In this document: positions 1 to 12,490 of the stretch, one piece after another | How the letters are laid out: each line of letters begins with the position of its first letter | Numbering within the stretch: the stretch's first letter is position 1 | Source: Irpex lacteus | Lineage: Eukaryota; Basidiomycota; Agaricomycetes; Polyporales; Irpicaceae | Length of the DNA: 64,000 bases | Reading direction: 5' to 3' | Assembly (NCBI GenBank): GCA_001986395.2 | Contig: MQVO02000004.1 | Location: forward strand, 1,550,001-1,614,000 | Notes under the pieces: model-generated | The model's database searches: none | What the model saw: only the letters and a program-made list of their open reading frames with translations | What the model was told of the DNA's origin: nothing | Program-made: the position numbers and the translations under genes

Positions 1-1
1 C

Positions 2-681
2 GTATTGGGAGTCAAGAAGTTTCATATCTCCGTCACCGTACCTGAAGGCGAGAACTATTTCAAACCATCGGACTTCACTGTATGTGTCATGGTTCTCTAT
101 CGTTTGGCATGGGGTGACTGATGTGCATTAAGGATTTGCTGCTCGGTTTTATCGGCCACACTGGGGTCATCCAAATGCTCGAAATCGAGCTATATTGGAC
201 CGATCATCGTCCTGGACAAACTTATAGCCCGTGGGACACCGATGATGACGACGAGGACGATCTGTACATTGATTCTGAAGATGAGGGTGCCGTGAAGGCT
301 TCTTCAGGCGTTGATACTTCGACTGGAGCAGGAGAGCAACATGGAGACGATGAAGACATAACAATGGATATCGAAACGACGAACGGGCCACCACCAGAGA
401 CTCCGCTCGCTCCTGGCACCTCCACGGAGTCAGTGACACCGGTGTTTGTGGAGAAGCACCCCGACCATATCTATATGGTGCATGTCCCCATCGGAGTCTT
501 GGCTCAGGAATACTTCAATTTATGCCCGGCGTTGCAGTATCTACGCTTGAACTTCTCTGCCTCGGCCCGTGTTGGGTCCAGCGAGAACAGCGGACAATGG
601 CAACGATCCGAAGATGGCGATGAACCATTTAAAGACTTGGATCAGAGCTGGATTAGGGTGACGGGTATGAGCCCCATCTAG
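2..681 (+). CDS. F-box/LRR-like protein, 3' part (5' end outside window)
   Basis: Two exons are visible, 2-79 and 133-681, joined across a 53-nt GT-AG intron (GTATGTG donor, TGACTGA branch-like site). They give 208 residues ending in a stop at 679-681. The first exon reads in frame straight into the second (…PSDFT|DLLLGFIGHT…). The protein has an Asp/Glu-rich tract near the middle and a short C-terminal piece of the kind seen at the end of fungal F-box/leucine-rich-repeat proteins (PALQYLRLNF). No catalytic motif is visible. The F-box itself, if present, would lie upstream of the window, so the family call is an inference from style and not from a domain hit. Confidence 0.55.
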
Positions 682-1537
682 AGTCCTCGTACGTACGTTC
701 AAGTTCTGTATCTCTTGAGGTCATAATATCGGTGATCAACTTGAGTGTTTTCAGATCATATTACCCAGTTCCTCGAGTCGCACGTTCTGTGTTCACAGAT
801 TTTTACAGTCATATATGCTAACACAATACTTACTATATATACAACTTCAACCATATTCGTTGCTTCGTTGCCTGACAGTAGATTATTATGCATGAATAGT
901 GAAATCTGTGTGTACATGTATTATATCTAGACACACTTCCTATATCCCACAATCTTAATCATCATACTAAGTCATCTTTTAATGCAAAACTTTCGTTCCT
1001 CGCGGCGCATGCAGTCTGAAATAGCACTAGCACAATCTCCCTGATTCACCATCTATCAAGCCATCTGCCATGCTGAGAACAAGTAGTTCGGAAGACTATT
1101 ATAGACACAGAGCTCGACAGAAACAAACAGAACCAACAATCTAACGAGCCAACAACTAGTGAACAACAACAAACGGAGGTTGTACAGTATGTATAGAATA
1201 GCTGTAAATGACAAATATATGGAAAACAAGTAATGCATGCATGCGTATGTGGTTGTGTATGTGTGTATGTATGTATGTGATAATGATAATGAATTTGCGT
1301 CTTGGATAGTGTGGAGATGGATACAGTTGAAAAATGGATGTTGATGGGGGTTGTGGAATGGATGTGAAAGCAGAATTGCGACTAATGGAATGCGGGGTAG
1401 ATGTAATAGCAGCTGTAGGGAGAGGAAGGAGTGCACAGTGGCGAGAAGAAAGGGAATTAATCAAACAGGAAATGAAACACTTGAAACAGCGGGGCTAACT
1501 CATGAGAGAAGACGGAGCAAGGAAGGGGTGAAGAATA
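682..1537. other. Intergenic, convergent 3' ends
   Basis: This holds the 3' flanks of the left-edge gene and of the kinase gene, which converge here. The sequence is AT-rich and has a TGTA microsatellite. I see no splice-consistent coding region. Confidence 0.6.
1253..1279. repeat. TGTA/TG microsatellite
   Basis: About 27 nt of TGTG/TGTA tetranucleotide repeat, followed directly by a short TAATGA repeat. It lies in the 3' flank of the kinase gene. Confidence 0.8.
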
Positions 1538-4103
1538 TTATGGTGGCATCAACTCCTGACAAGCGACGCTACCGGCAATATTATGCTCATCTACCAGGAC
1601 ACCGTCCTCGTCCTGCCCGTCTTCTTCATACTCCTCCAAATCATCAAACTCATCGCCATCGCCCTCCAAATCGTCGTCCCAGGAATCATCGACGACATCC
1701 CACGCTTGGGACACACTCGCCTCCATTGGTGACTTGGACGCGTCCGCGATAACTTGAGCAGCTGAACCTGGATATTCAGGCAAGATAGGCGCAGATGGTG
1801 CACCCTCCCCATTCATCCACTCGTCTTCCCATAGCTGCGCTAATTTTGCACGCTTCCTTGGATCTCTCACGAGTAACCGTCCAACAACTCGCCTCACGCC
1901 TTCGCTTCTCGCTAGCTCCGTGCCTCTCAGCTCAGAGTCGCCGTTTCGTGATGACGTCCGTTCAGGAAGATCAGGCCAAGAGTATTGCCCGTTCGCGATC
2001 CGCATTAACAACGACCTCCGCTCGGCCCTCTCATCTCTCCTGGGCCCCTTGGGTCTTCTCCCACTCTCACCATGCCCTTCGTCCGACTTCAGTCCATTTG
2101 CAGGATTCATGGCGTCGAAAGGTAGTCTCCTCGTGACGAGTGCATACAGGACGACTCCGCACGCCCAAGCGTCTGTTTCGCGACCGTCGTACGGACGTCC
2201 AGTGACGAGTTCAGGAGCGGCGTAGGATTCTGAGCCACAGCGGGTGGTGAGGAGGGGTGCAGAGGGGTCTATGAAACGAGAGAGGCCAAAGTCAGAGATC
2301 TTGATGAGAGGCGCGGGCGAGCAGGAGTCGTCGAATGCATCTCGGGTGAGCAGGATATCTATAAACTTGTCATCAGTTTCAGTATAATCGCGCGATATGG
2401 TGGTCACTGACTTTCGAGCTTCAAGTCCCGGTGGACGAGCCCTACGGCATGCATCCAGGCGACCGCACGGCAAAGCTCGCCAAAGATTCTTCGGAGTAGC
2501 GGTTCATGGAGACGGGCGTGTGTTTCCTGTGATGAGACGAGATCAAACAGCTCTCCGCCAGCGACATGCTCCAGCACAAGTACGTGATGATAGGGTGTGC
2601 TAAACGCATGAATATACGCCACAATCGATGGATGGGCTATATGCTGTAAAACAATGAGTGTTAGTACGGTCCATTGATTCCCTATAAAGAGGAACGCACC
2701 TTGAGCACTTCCACTTCCCTGACGAAGCTCACCCTCGTCCTATCATCCTTGTCACATAACGACTTGTCCGTCATCTTCAACGCCACTAGCCTCCCTACGC
2801 TCCTCTCGTCGCCCCTGCCCACACTGCTACCCCTAACCTTAACAGTCGATCTCAACCGTCCATCCGAGCCTTCCTCAACCGTCACCCTAATTTTCGGTAC
2901 TATCCCGTCTAGAGTCTGCTGCCTCTCCTCTCCCGCATCATCCGAACTCTCACTCGCCCTCTTGTTTCTCCTCCGCAGACTCCCCGCACCAGTCCCACTT
3001 CTCCTTAAACTCCCACCTTTACTCTTCTGCCTCTTCAGGCTGTTCTTCCTACTCACTTCCAGTTTGCTCACTCGCCCGGTCTCGTCTCGCGCGAGCCAAA
3101 CACTGCTGAACGCTCCCTGCCCAAGTGTCTTTACTAGCACGAGATGGAGTTTCGTGTCCGATTCAGGTTCGCCGTCTTCAGTAGGCTCGACAATGACATC
3201 TCCAGGGCGCAGGACAGGCCGAGGAGAGACCTCATTGCCATTCACAGACATTGACACAGGCGACTGGACAATTTGCTCGTGCACTTCCACCGGTGTCGGC
3301 AATTTTGTCGATCCCCTATGATGTGCATTCGCATGTGCTGCCTCCAACGATGTCGGGATATGAACGTGTAAATGCTTCTCACCGTGATCGTCGTGACGCG
3401 CTTGATCCGTACGGGAAGATGAAGGAGCTCCGCGCGAGCTGTCAAACCGCTGATGGCTCTGGTACTCGTCAGGATCGAGCTCCACGAGTTGTCGACGGCC
3501 AGGTCCCAGGCGCGGTGACGTCGACAGCACAGAGCTGTTGTAGCCTTGAGGCGAGCCTTCCCGCGAAGGAAGCTCATCGACCGATGTATATCGTACTCGC
3601 GAGGGGAAGACCCTTGACAAAGGGACACGCATTGCGGATGTCGTAGCCGGGGCAGATTGGAGCGCGTCGTAGTCTTTTCTTGGTGAAGTGGGCGGTAGGG
3701 GCGAAGTTTGCCATGAAGGGCTGAAAAACGAGTCGTTCAGCGACTTCTTTGTGGTGGGCGCGGGCGCGTTTTCCATGCGGGGTGTAGCGTCTGCGTCGGA
3801 GGCAAATGAGCTCTTCGATGTACTTGCTACAGGCGCTGAGAACGGCTCAGGAGGGAGAGGGGCGGTCGTGGAGAACGGCGACGCGAAGAACGCATCGGTT
3901 TTACTGCCACTGGAGGTGGTGGGAGAGCTCGGAGGGTGGTCAGCGGTTTCTGACGAGGTCGAGGTCCGGGAGAGAGTCGAAGATGGTGTCGTGAGAATAC
4001 TAAGATGCGACGACCGAGTAGAGGAGCTGGACGAGTAGGACGACGACGAGGGGCCAAAGCCGAAGGTGTACGGCGATGCACTGTGGTGCCAGTTGTCTAT
4101 CAT
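1538..4103 (-). CDS. CAMK-type Ser/Thr protein kinase with N-lobe insert
   Basis: Three exons (4103-2700, 2643-2412, 2358-1538) encode 818 residues. Residues 1-300 are Ser/Pro-rich and probably disordered. The kinase domain follows: glycine loop GQGAFSSV near 329-335, catalytic-Lys motif VALK at 440-443, HRDLKLEN from 539, DFG at 568-570 and APE at 593-595. All key catalytic residues are present. The second intron falls inside the LEN codons, and only the spliced form gives the canonical HRDLKLENILL. About 90 residues, rich in Lys/Arg/Ser, are inserted between the glycine loop and VALK. The C-terminal tail is acidic. The family (CAMK/CAMKL-like) is inferred from the HRDLKLEN and YAAPEL motifs; substrate and pathway cannot be read from the sequence. 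Confidence 0.92.
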
Positions 4104-6661
4104 GGCGGGAGGCGGGTGAAGGGGGAAAGAAGCTGCGCGGAAGAGAGGTCAGCGAACGTTTGTAGGTCTCATATCGGACGGAGAAAGCGAGTCAGGTGGT
4201 CAGGGACTTTTGTCGCCGTGTCCTGATGAACCTATCGTGTTCAGACGGACCATGTAGAAGACACTGTCCGGGGCATGGACCGCGAGGACTGTCTGTCCAT
4301 TGCTCAGCGCAGCATGGCACAGCTTGCATGCCCAGACCTCTCGAAGGCAAATGGCAAATTGGGAGCCTAGGGGTACACACCTTAATAGTTACAAATATGC
4401 TTTGCTAGTTGCCCTCTCTATCTCAACTCTATTTCGTGAGACTTCCGTGTCCCTACTGGCAATGAGTGGCAGGTTTCGGAAGCAATTGGCCTCGAATATT
4501 TGTGGCGGCTTGAAATTGTAACAACTTGAAGCAGAGCTGAGGCTGATGCTAAAAGATGGATGTGGTTGAGGTTAAAGGTCCATGGCTCGCTCGAGGGAAT
4601 GGTGTGAGGTGTCTTAAGGGTTGGTGGGAGGAGATAAGTGCAAAGAGATAGAGATAAGTCGGAGGGACTGAGTGGGTGGGGGGAAGAAGGATATCTTGTC
4701 CACGGCACTCTCCGGTCCCGACTCTCCCAAATGTGCAACTGCCGCTCATCGTCGCCCACGTTCCTCGCATGATAGGGCAAGAAGCTTCGAATAGCAACAG
4801 TTGTATTTGGGACTCTACCTGGGAAACTCGAAGCACCGGCTCAACGCCAGAATCTCGTATGAATCCAGAGGAAATCGAAGAATATTGGGTTACAAGCATC
4901 GAATTCCACTGATTACTCCGAGCCGTCAATGCAACAGTCATCAAGAACACCGTGCTCGGAACTCGCATCGGACCAATACTACTCAGCCCCTCGATAAGGC
5001 ACTCTCGTATAGGACCAGGCAAGGGGCTTGATTCTGTAGTACGAGTATAGAGGCTGGTTTACGAGCCTATGATTCTGATGATCTTCGCAGCTACCTCTCT
5101 GAAATACATGTCCAGCACGGTTATCATGGCTCTTATAATATAGCGGTTTTACTACTTGTAATACTTATACCGATGCGTGCTTTGATCATATCTCACCCCT
5201 CAATGAATACGCTTCCACTAGACAGTCTCTGACTGAATCGAGATGAGTACGTGAGCCTCATCCGCCGTGGCTTCTTCAATGACAGTACGTGAGGGTTTTT
5301 GTGATCATGTCCCAGCCTCCTCCTCCTGAAGTTCCGCCAATCCCCTAGTATTGGTTTCCAAACTTTAAGGACACATTGGAGCGTGTATGGTATACTGTTG
5401 GCACTGCATCAATGAATACAGAGAAATCGACCGTCAAAACATGATCGACTCACCTTTATACCATCGCACGGAGGTGAGTAAGCTATCGATTGATGAACAC
5501 ACCTACGCAGTAAGCCACTAGAGCTATGTGCGTAGATGCCTACTGCGTAGTCATCGCCGTGCAACCGACAGCAAGAACATAGTAGTATCTGTACATGTAG
5601 TACCTACAGCAGAAAAGAAGAACCGTCACCGTACCATTGCAGAGTAGTCACATAGAATCGCTCACCCCGAGAGGCTTCTCCAAGCCACCATCATCATCCG
5701 TGCCTATGCGTCGAGGATCCTATTCAAGCTGATCCGGCCACTGACATGCGGAATCAGCACCTCAACTCGTCGTGTCGTTTCATCTCAACACTTCGTCGTC
5801 GGTGATGCGTACGTGCCCCGAGCTGATGGTGGAGACGCACGGCGGTGCATATTCCAAGTTTCACGCCGTCTGAGCATTACTTTCGACTAATTCGCGTTCC
5901 TTGTCGTTGTTGGCGTTGCTGTGAACGATGGAGACTCCAAGTCCGCTGTGAGCGCCTAGATTAATTCGCGCACTCAACTCCTCCCATCAAAACGTCGGGT
6001 CGATCACCATGGATCTTTGCCTGCGGATCGGCAAATCCGGATTCCCGGATACGCTAGGCACCCATCGGTCGGTCCGATAAGGGAAGTCGACTGCGAGTCT
6101 CGGCCGCTGCTTGACTCCAACTGCGCACGCGGAACTTGTGGCACGGTGGGGGAATGGGGAGATTTCGACAGTCAGGAATGCACGAAGTGGTGAGACAACG
6201 ACGAGCCAATTTCTGGAAAGATGGTATGGTATTACAACGAGAGGTGTTGTTGTGTTTTACAATGTACACATTTAAATGAACCCACTTGTCTATCCATAAC
6301 TTGAGAAAAGAGACTAGACCAATGCGTGAGGAGAGGCATTATACAATGTGCGATACGAGTGAAGAGGAAATGATCAATAAACAATTGTGGATGATGAGGA
6401 GAATGCGTGATATGAGAGATATGCAAACGGTGTGTTGTTGGAGAAACGTAAAGGAGTCGTGAGATACTAGGGAAACGCAAAAGACCGTTCGTTCCAGTGA
6501 TTGAGTAAGGGGATGTAAACGGAACCCGAGGAGAAAGGGAGAACCAAGAAAGAGCAGCGGGTCAAAACATACGTGCCCGGCGGTGCAGCAAGCAACCGCG
6601 CGGGATAAGTTCGTTTTGGAATCAGGAGAGGCCACCCATGTCCGTGTCCGATGCGCAGGTT
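4104..6661. other. Gene-poor region of 2.6 kb
   Basis: This holds the 5' flank of the kinase gene and the 3' flank of the hypothetical gene at 6662. Open frames here (for example 5022-4549 on the minus strand) show no family resemblance and no consistent splice structure. I see no tRNA and no transposon ends. Confidence 0.5.
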
Positions 6662-7309
6662 TCAACACTCGACCATAACCATCCGCGACAATCCGCTTGG
6701 CACGTATGATTTCTCCCCCATTGACGGGAACCTCCTGCGCATCGGCTTGCCGCTAGCCCGGCTGAGAAGTACACTAGCAACGAGCCTCGCTGTGCGCTCG
6801 TTATCTCGTCTGGGCGTGACCGTAGGATACACATAACTCGACGGCGTTGAGGAAGCCAACTGCGTGCGAGCGAACGACTGAGTCGTCCTTGTCTGTGCCC
6901 GAGGAGGAGGGAGAGTCTCGACGATGTAGTCCTGGTTGTCGGCAAAAGGGTCCTCGACGACCGGTACGATCGTCGTGCGCTGAACGGGAGGTGGGGGCGG
7001 TGGACGACGGGTGGTCACAGGTGTGCTCACGCCATGAATGGACGACCTCCGTGGCCTCGTCACGACGGGGGTATGTGGGGATGATAGCGAGGCGGAACCG
7101 GATGGCGCTGCTGAACGAGCGGCAAGAACGGAAAGGCCTGTGCTACCTCGCCCGCGCAAAGACGTAAGAGACGTGTTGGGGATGGAGTTGAACGAGGACA
7201 TCTCGAGCGAGTGGGATGCCCCGCTTGCGGGAAGGATTGAGGACCAGCTCGGGCTTCCAAAGACACCGTGGATGGTTTGGATGCGGTGAGCGGGGACGGT
7301 GAGGGCCAT
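6662..7309 (-). CDS. Hypothetical protein with C-terminal RR..FPSMG motif
   Basis: A single exon of 215 residues. I chose the ATG at 7309, which has the context GCCATGGC on the reverse strand; an in-frame upstream ATG at 7546 would add 79 poorly constrained residues. The protein is Ser/Pro/Thr-rich, with a six-proline run in the middle, and ends in a basic segment (GKPMRRRFPSMG, then YVPSGLSRMV). From memory, that ending resembles a set of short uncharacterised basidiomycete proteins. No signal peptide, membrane segment or catalytic motif is visible, and I do not recognise a function. Confidence 0.5.
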   Translation of the reverse strand: MALTVPAHRIQTIHGVFGSPSWSSILPASGASHSLEMSSFNSIPNTSLTSLRGRGSTGLSVLAARSAAPSGSASLSSPHTPVVTRPRRSSIHGVSTPVTTRRPPPPPPVQRTTIVPVVEDPFADNQDYIVETLPPPRAQTRTTQSFARTQLASSTPSSYVYPTVTPRRDNERTARLVASVLLSRASGKPMRRRFPSMGEKSYVPSGLSRMVMVEC

Positions 7310-9765
7310 GGCGGCGATACTAGGGGGTGAGTATAGAGTACGTTGGGAACGTCGAGGCGGACGATGCCAGGAGCGAGTAGGACGGCGAGCAAGCGGGTGG
7401 ACGAGAGACAGGGCAAGGCGGGTGATGGGAAGGATTAAATATATGTAGGGAGCAGGGGAAATGGACTGAGCCAGAGCTTGGCTCGAGAAGAGGGAAGCCA
7501 TGCCAAATCCGGAACCAGACAATCGGTTGCACGCGTGACGGCCCAATCAATGACGTCCGTGATGGGGGCCATCAGTCTCCGAGACGGTCCCCAGGCTGTG
7601 CGGCTACTTCCGCGACTTCCCTATCCGGCACAAGCGGGTCTGGACTCCCCATCATTATCTTGCCCGGCGCCGGCGGTAGGCCATCGCGGCGTCGTTGTCG
7701 ACGGCGAACACGAGGCTACCAGCAGCCATCATCCTGCCTTGTTCGTCGCTAACTCAATCACAGCAACACTCTCTACCTGCTTGTTTTTGTCAAGTAGACT
7801 TCGAGAATGTTCTCTTCGCCGAATCGCCGCTGTGCCACATGACCCATTCCAGTGCACGCTCCCACATTGTTAGGCTGTGTACTTTTGTAAGGGTTCTTCG
7901 CGTTACGAAGTTCATCCACTTCGCAAATGCGTGAGTACATGCGGGTCCGAGTATTTCCTGCCACCGACAGCGGCTCACGTCGCCAGTGTACAGCAGTGTA
8001 CGACATTGCACATCTCTCTTCCGGCTGCGCCCTTCGCACACGCCGGCAGATATTCAGACATTCAGCGATCTCAGCCGTTCAGTGTCACCGTTTGACAGTG
8101 GTGACAGCTTCTGCGGTTTCTGCCTACAGCTCGCAGAAAATAGGAGATCCCTAAAAGAAGCCAGCTACGCCCAGCTTGTTCTCAAGGGTCTACTGGCCCC
8201 GGGTCAGGTGCTCCCATGCAAGTCTATCGCGAAGGAGCGGATTCTGTCCACTCAATTCAAGTTTGATGCCACAGCGGAGCGATGCGTGAGCCATTCAGGT
8301 AAGCCCTGAGCTTCTCCTCTCTACTCAGGGCACTTGCCACTTAGTGCTGTCTATACTAGCTATCTATTGAACTCAGAAGATCGTCCCGAATCCTTCCTCC
8401 GTTGATGATGGCGTACTGTGTACACCCCCTTGCGGAAGACGGATATCATTGCGAAGGCTTACATACATCGCTTTCTGACCCAGGCCCGCGTCGACGTTCG
8501 GATGGTCTAGTGCAGTGTGTGTGCAGCAAAATCTCATCTGGGAAGGCTCAAGTGAAGTGACGAAAGTAGTACATAATCCAGGCCCATCCTGCCTCCAATG
8601 AAGAAGCGGAAGCAGGGCTGGGGATCAGAAAATTGAACGTGGCATAGCGGTGGGCGTGGACGGCGTGTTTGTTCGGATATGGCAATTTTTGCAGGAAAGA
8701 CAACGGTGCAAGAGTTTCACGGCGCCTCGCACAGGGAACAATGCGACTCGGACAACGGTGCGAGTTAGAGGTATGGTCGATTTTATTGTTGTCTGCCAGC
8801 GCACTGATTGTCCTTTCAACAGATGAATACGCCCTAGCCCTGGATACCTGCATGCATGGCAAGAGCTGTTGTCAAACTCGTCTCTATGTCTGGTTTGTCA
8901 ACCTCTCCTGCGACACGTGTAGAAGACAATCCAGCAGGTCATGTCGCTCATAGAACAATGTTCAGCCTGTGCGTCGTCATTAGGCGTCCAAAGTCTAATT
9001 GTGCATTGCCGTACACTTCATAGAGATACAGTACAAGACGTATCGCAACGTCATGCACAATAGGTCGCAGCCAGACCCTCAATATCAGAAGGAACAGTAT
9101 CCGCGCACATCATAAACCTTGCCGCAAAAGGATATTCGAAGCAACGCAGTTATACTCAGGTCTTTATCACCGGCATTCTTAAGCTACACTCATCTGCTAC
9201 GGCATGCGCATGAGAGGAGAGGTCGGCATAGGTTCATATCGTAGGTGAGCTGCACTTCACCTCGTTGGCCGGTTTCGATTGCTCGAGCCTAATTGTGTTT
9301 AATCTGCGTACTGCCGCCTGCAGCTGCGCAGTTGAAAGACATTGCACAACCTCGTCATACATATCTGGTGCGCCACAATGGTGCCAGTTCTAGGTTCGGC
9401 AGCGCAAATGCAAAAGGAAATCTGAAGGTATGTTGGACATGCCGAAAACACGTTGTGTTACTGCGTCGACGTCGGTCATTCTCAATCTATGCATTGTTTT
9501 GTTTTAATGCACAGTATGGACGTTCCATGCGGAAAGTGTCCTGTCATTCCCTACCTGCGTGCCTTATTGTGTTGTGGTTGCTGCAACAGAACAGCATATC
9601 ACGTCCTAGGCCTGGCGGATTGCAATATACAAGGCCGTTATGACCAAAGGTGATGGATATTATTTCCAAATAACTGAATTCTAATTGAACCGATAGCAGA
9701 ACCAACGAATGCGAAGCCAGTGCACCAAACCTCTACTTGGTACACCGTTATGACCCTAGGGAAGC
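7310..9765. other. Gene-poor region of 2.5 kb
   Basis: Only short, unrelated open frames on both strands. None could be joined by GT-AG introns into a convincing protein. It may hold long untranslated regions, a non-coding transcript or a decayed gene; I see no specific signal for any of these. Confidence 0.45.
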
Positions 9766-10569
9766 TTAAGCATCTCCCTTTCTCCTCCTGCGCTCGATCA
9801 GTAAGAAAGACACTGTAAGACATATTCTCATCAGAACGTCTGTTTCTTCTGACTTACGAGCCCACAGGACATAACAATGGTACTCACTAATCAAGGAGTC
9901 CAGTGTATCCATCGCGACGGGGTCAACTTCGAGGTACGGCAACTGGGACATCCGCAGCATGTACGCGAAGCGTTTCTCTTTGTGGTACACCGCGACGGGT
10001 TTGTCCTCAGGCAGGTCTTCGCGTAGAAGCTACAACAAACAAACAATGCATGTCAAACTTCGAACGGGATACACTAGGACTCGCTGATGCGAGTGCTTAC
10101 CTCGAGGCGTTTGGAACCCGTTCTCCACGTATAGCGCTTCCCGTCTTTGCCATGGAATGTCGACTGCCTACACGAAATCAAAGGAACCACAATCAGCAAC
10201 TCTTCCTTCCATCCCACCTCCTCAAACCCTCAGTCTAACTCCACGCCCTCAGTCTAACTTCACGTCTCGCTCATCCACTCACCTACTCTCACCACCCACC
10301 AAAAACTCTCCTACAGGCTGCAACGCCCCGCCCCACAACTTCACCTCCGCCGCATGCCCCTTCTCGTCGTTCTTCATCTCCCCCACCACGTCGTACTGTC
10401 GCGTGTTGGGATCCAACCGACTGATAGTCGTCACTCCGCGAGCCCATTTGGGGGTGATGACCTCGTAGTAGATGACATCCGACTTGTTGGAGAGTATAAC
10501 GTTCCGCAGACTCGTCGTAGTGAGGTTGATACGCTGCGGCTGAGGCGTCTGAGGTTTATGTGCCGGCAT
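9766..10569 (-). CDS. DUF6593 domain protein
   Basis: Four exons (10569-10283, 10167-10101, 10029-9888, 9812-9766) give 180 residues. The N-terminal half matches the DUF6593 pattern common in Agaricomycetes as I know it: an opening strand with RNVILSN, then a YEVITP-like strand, then repeated short beta segments. The product ends in a basic tail, IERRRRKG. The function of the family is unknown to me. The last intron (9887-9813, 75 nt) is a multiple of three and has no in-frame stop, so an unspliced transcript would add 25 residues and still end at the same stop. The gene lies in tandem downstream of the PRPP synthetase gene. Confidence 0.8.
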
Positions 10570-11144
10570 GGTAAGTACTGGATCTAGAGCTGTTGACACG
10601 AACACGACAGATGGTAGTGGAGGTGCGCTGAAAGGTGAGCACTACTCGATGAGGGGAAATGTTAGCAGGTGGCCGCGTTATATGGGCTACTTAACGCTGC
10701 GGCCACGGTCCAAGTTAACGGAGCAATGGATCAACACCACATCGCCACACGGTGAGAATCGCCCTCCCGGCCTTACCCAATCATGGTGGTAAAGTTCACA
10801 GAATATGGCGCTGCACCGAACGTACCGACACAGGCGTTCCCATCGGCAGCCATGAGAGCCCCGAGTGTCCGGATATAGGCACTCGCGAGGTTCGCACCAA
10901 AATGGAGTCCAGAGTTATCTGCTACTCCGTCGTTCGGTGTGCGCAGATACGTGGGTTTGATTGTGTCTATGTGATAGGACAGTGGAATAATACACGATAT
11001 GACATTCCTGCACAAATCGAGAGACTTGAGAGGGATATAAACTTTTATGATCCAGGATGAATATAGGAGCCGTGCTGCGTACACGGATGCGAGTACGTAC
11101 AAATTGATACAGGTTGTGTTAACTTTTCCAGGGAATGATACATT
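10570..11144. other. Intergenic region between two minus-strand genes
   Basis: This is the 5' flank of the DUF6593 gene and the 3' flank of the PRPP synthetase gene. No supported coding region. Confidence 0.55.
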
Positions 11145-12490
11145 CTAATAAGGTCCTGCACCTGAAGCCCAGTCACCGAACAGTAGACTGATGCTCTCGC
11201 CGTTGTGGGTCCTGCGTATGCTTTCAGCGATAGTTGGGCTGACGTCGATGGTCACTAGTTTCGAGCACAACTCGCGATGGTTGTGTTGAGGGATAGTATT
11301 CGTGACCTAAGCAAGACAGTGAGATGAAGTGCGTGGCCTGCGGACAAATGTGCCTTACAACTAATTGCTCGATGGGAAGCTCTTCGATTTTGGGCATCTT
11401 GGCTTCGGAGAGCAGACCTAGCATGTCCGAAATACAGTCACGTAATGACCGTGCGACTACGGCTAAAGTGCGTACCGTGTGAGACCAGAGCATATGTGGT
11501 CTTGGCACCCTTTTCATGCAGTGTTTTAGCGGCTAAGGCCAGCGTGTTCCCGCTGTCAATCATGTCGTCGACCAAAATAGCAATCTACCACAAGTCAGTA
11601 TTGGAGGGACCCTGGAACATCTCACCCCATACCTTGTCTCGAACATCGCCAACAAGAACTTCCATCTTCTCAGGCGCGTCCTCGCCTTTAGCGATACGTT
11701 GCCTATGGATCAGCGCAAACTCCACACCGAGCTTATCTGCGATTGCAGTAACTCTGGATAATGTATTGGTGACTCTGAGTGATGGCGGCATGTGATAAAA
11801 CTAACCGTTTTGCTCCTCCAGCGTCGGGACTGACGATGATACTGTTCTTCCACTCCGGAATGTTACGCTTGATGTAGGCAATCATCAGAGGCTCTGAGTA
11901 GAGGTTGTCCACTGGGAAGTCAAAGAAGCCTTGAATTTGACTGGCGTGCAAGTCCATCGTGATGACGTGGTCGCAGCCGGCCACAGCGAGCATGTTTGCA
12001 ACCAGCTTTGCCGTAATCGGCGCACGAGATTTGTCCTTCTTGTCCATCCTGGCATAGGGGAAGCACGGGATGACGGCTGTGATACGGCGAGCGGAGGCAC
12101 CTTTGCATGCGGAGATCAGGATAAGAAGCTCCATAAGGTTGTCGTTGACGTCGCTGCAGCCCGACTGCAGAATAAAAACGTCTTCGTCTCGGATAGACTC
12201 TGAGATCTTCACATTGATCTCGCCATTGGAGAATTTTTTGACGGTGCACGGGGTAAGCAGAACATTGAGCCTGCATTCGTGAACATGCAAAAATGATCAA
12301 TGAATGACGAAGCTCTCTCCCTGGCTGATGCTGCCTGGGTGAAAGGAGCTGCAGCTCACCGCTCGGCCACCGCCTGGGCGAGCTCTGGGTGGCTATTGCC
12401 TAGCATGATTTCGGGTCAGTACGCGATCAAGCAAGGAGGATAGCAAAGTCGCTTACCCGTGAGCAGTCTGACGGAGTTTCCGTGAAGCAT
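11145..12490 (-). CDS. PRS: Ribose-phosphate pyrophosphokinase (PRPP synthetase)
   Basis: Seven exons (12490-12457, 12399-12360, 12270-11806, 11753-11633, 11584-11476, 11417-11359, 11306-11145) encode 329 residues, the usual length for eukaryotic PRPP synthetase. The enzyme transfers pyrophosphate from ATP to ribose-5-phosphate, making PRPP for purine, pyrimidine, His and Trp synthesis in the cytosol. Family signatures seen: GNSHPELA near the N-terminus, [10 protein letters not shown], the [15 protein letters not shown] segment, [20 protein letters not shown] and the PRPP-binding loop [11 protein letters not shown]. Every splice junction restores the family sequence. Fungi usually carry several PRS paralogues, and I cannot say which one this is. 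Confidence 0.97.

Noticed and set aside
2674..3321. A 215-codon plus-strand open frame
   Set aside because: It is the antisense shadow of the kinase exon, Ser/Leu-rich because of the Arg/Ser-rich sense strand, with no family resemblance.
4549..5022. A 157-codon minus-strand open frame
   Set aside because: No homology I recognise, no signal peptide, no splice partners; likely part of the kinase 5' region.
9293..9643. A 116-codon plus-strand open frame
   Set aside because: Composition rich in Cys and Arg without any motif; isolated in a gene-poor stretch.
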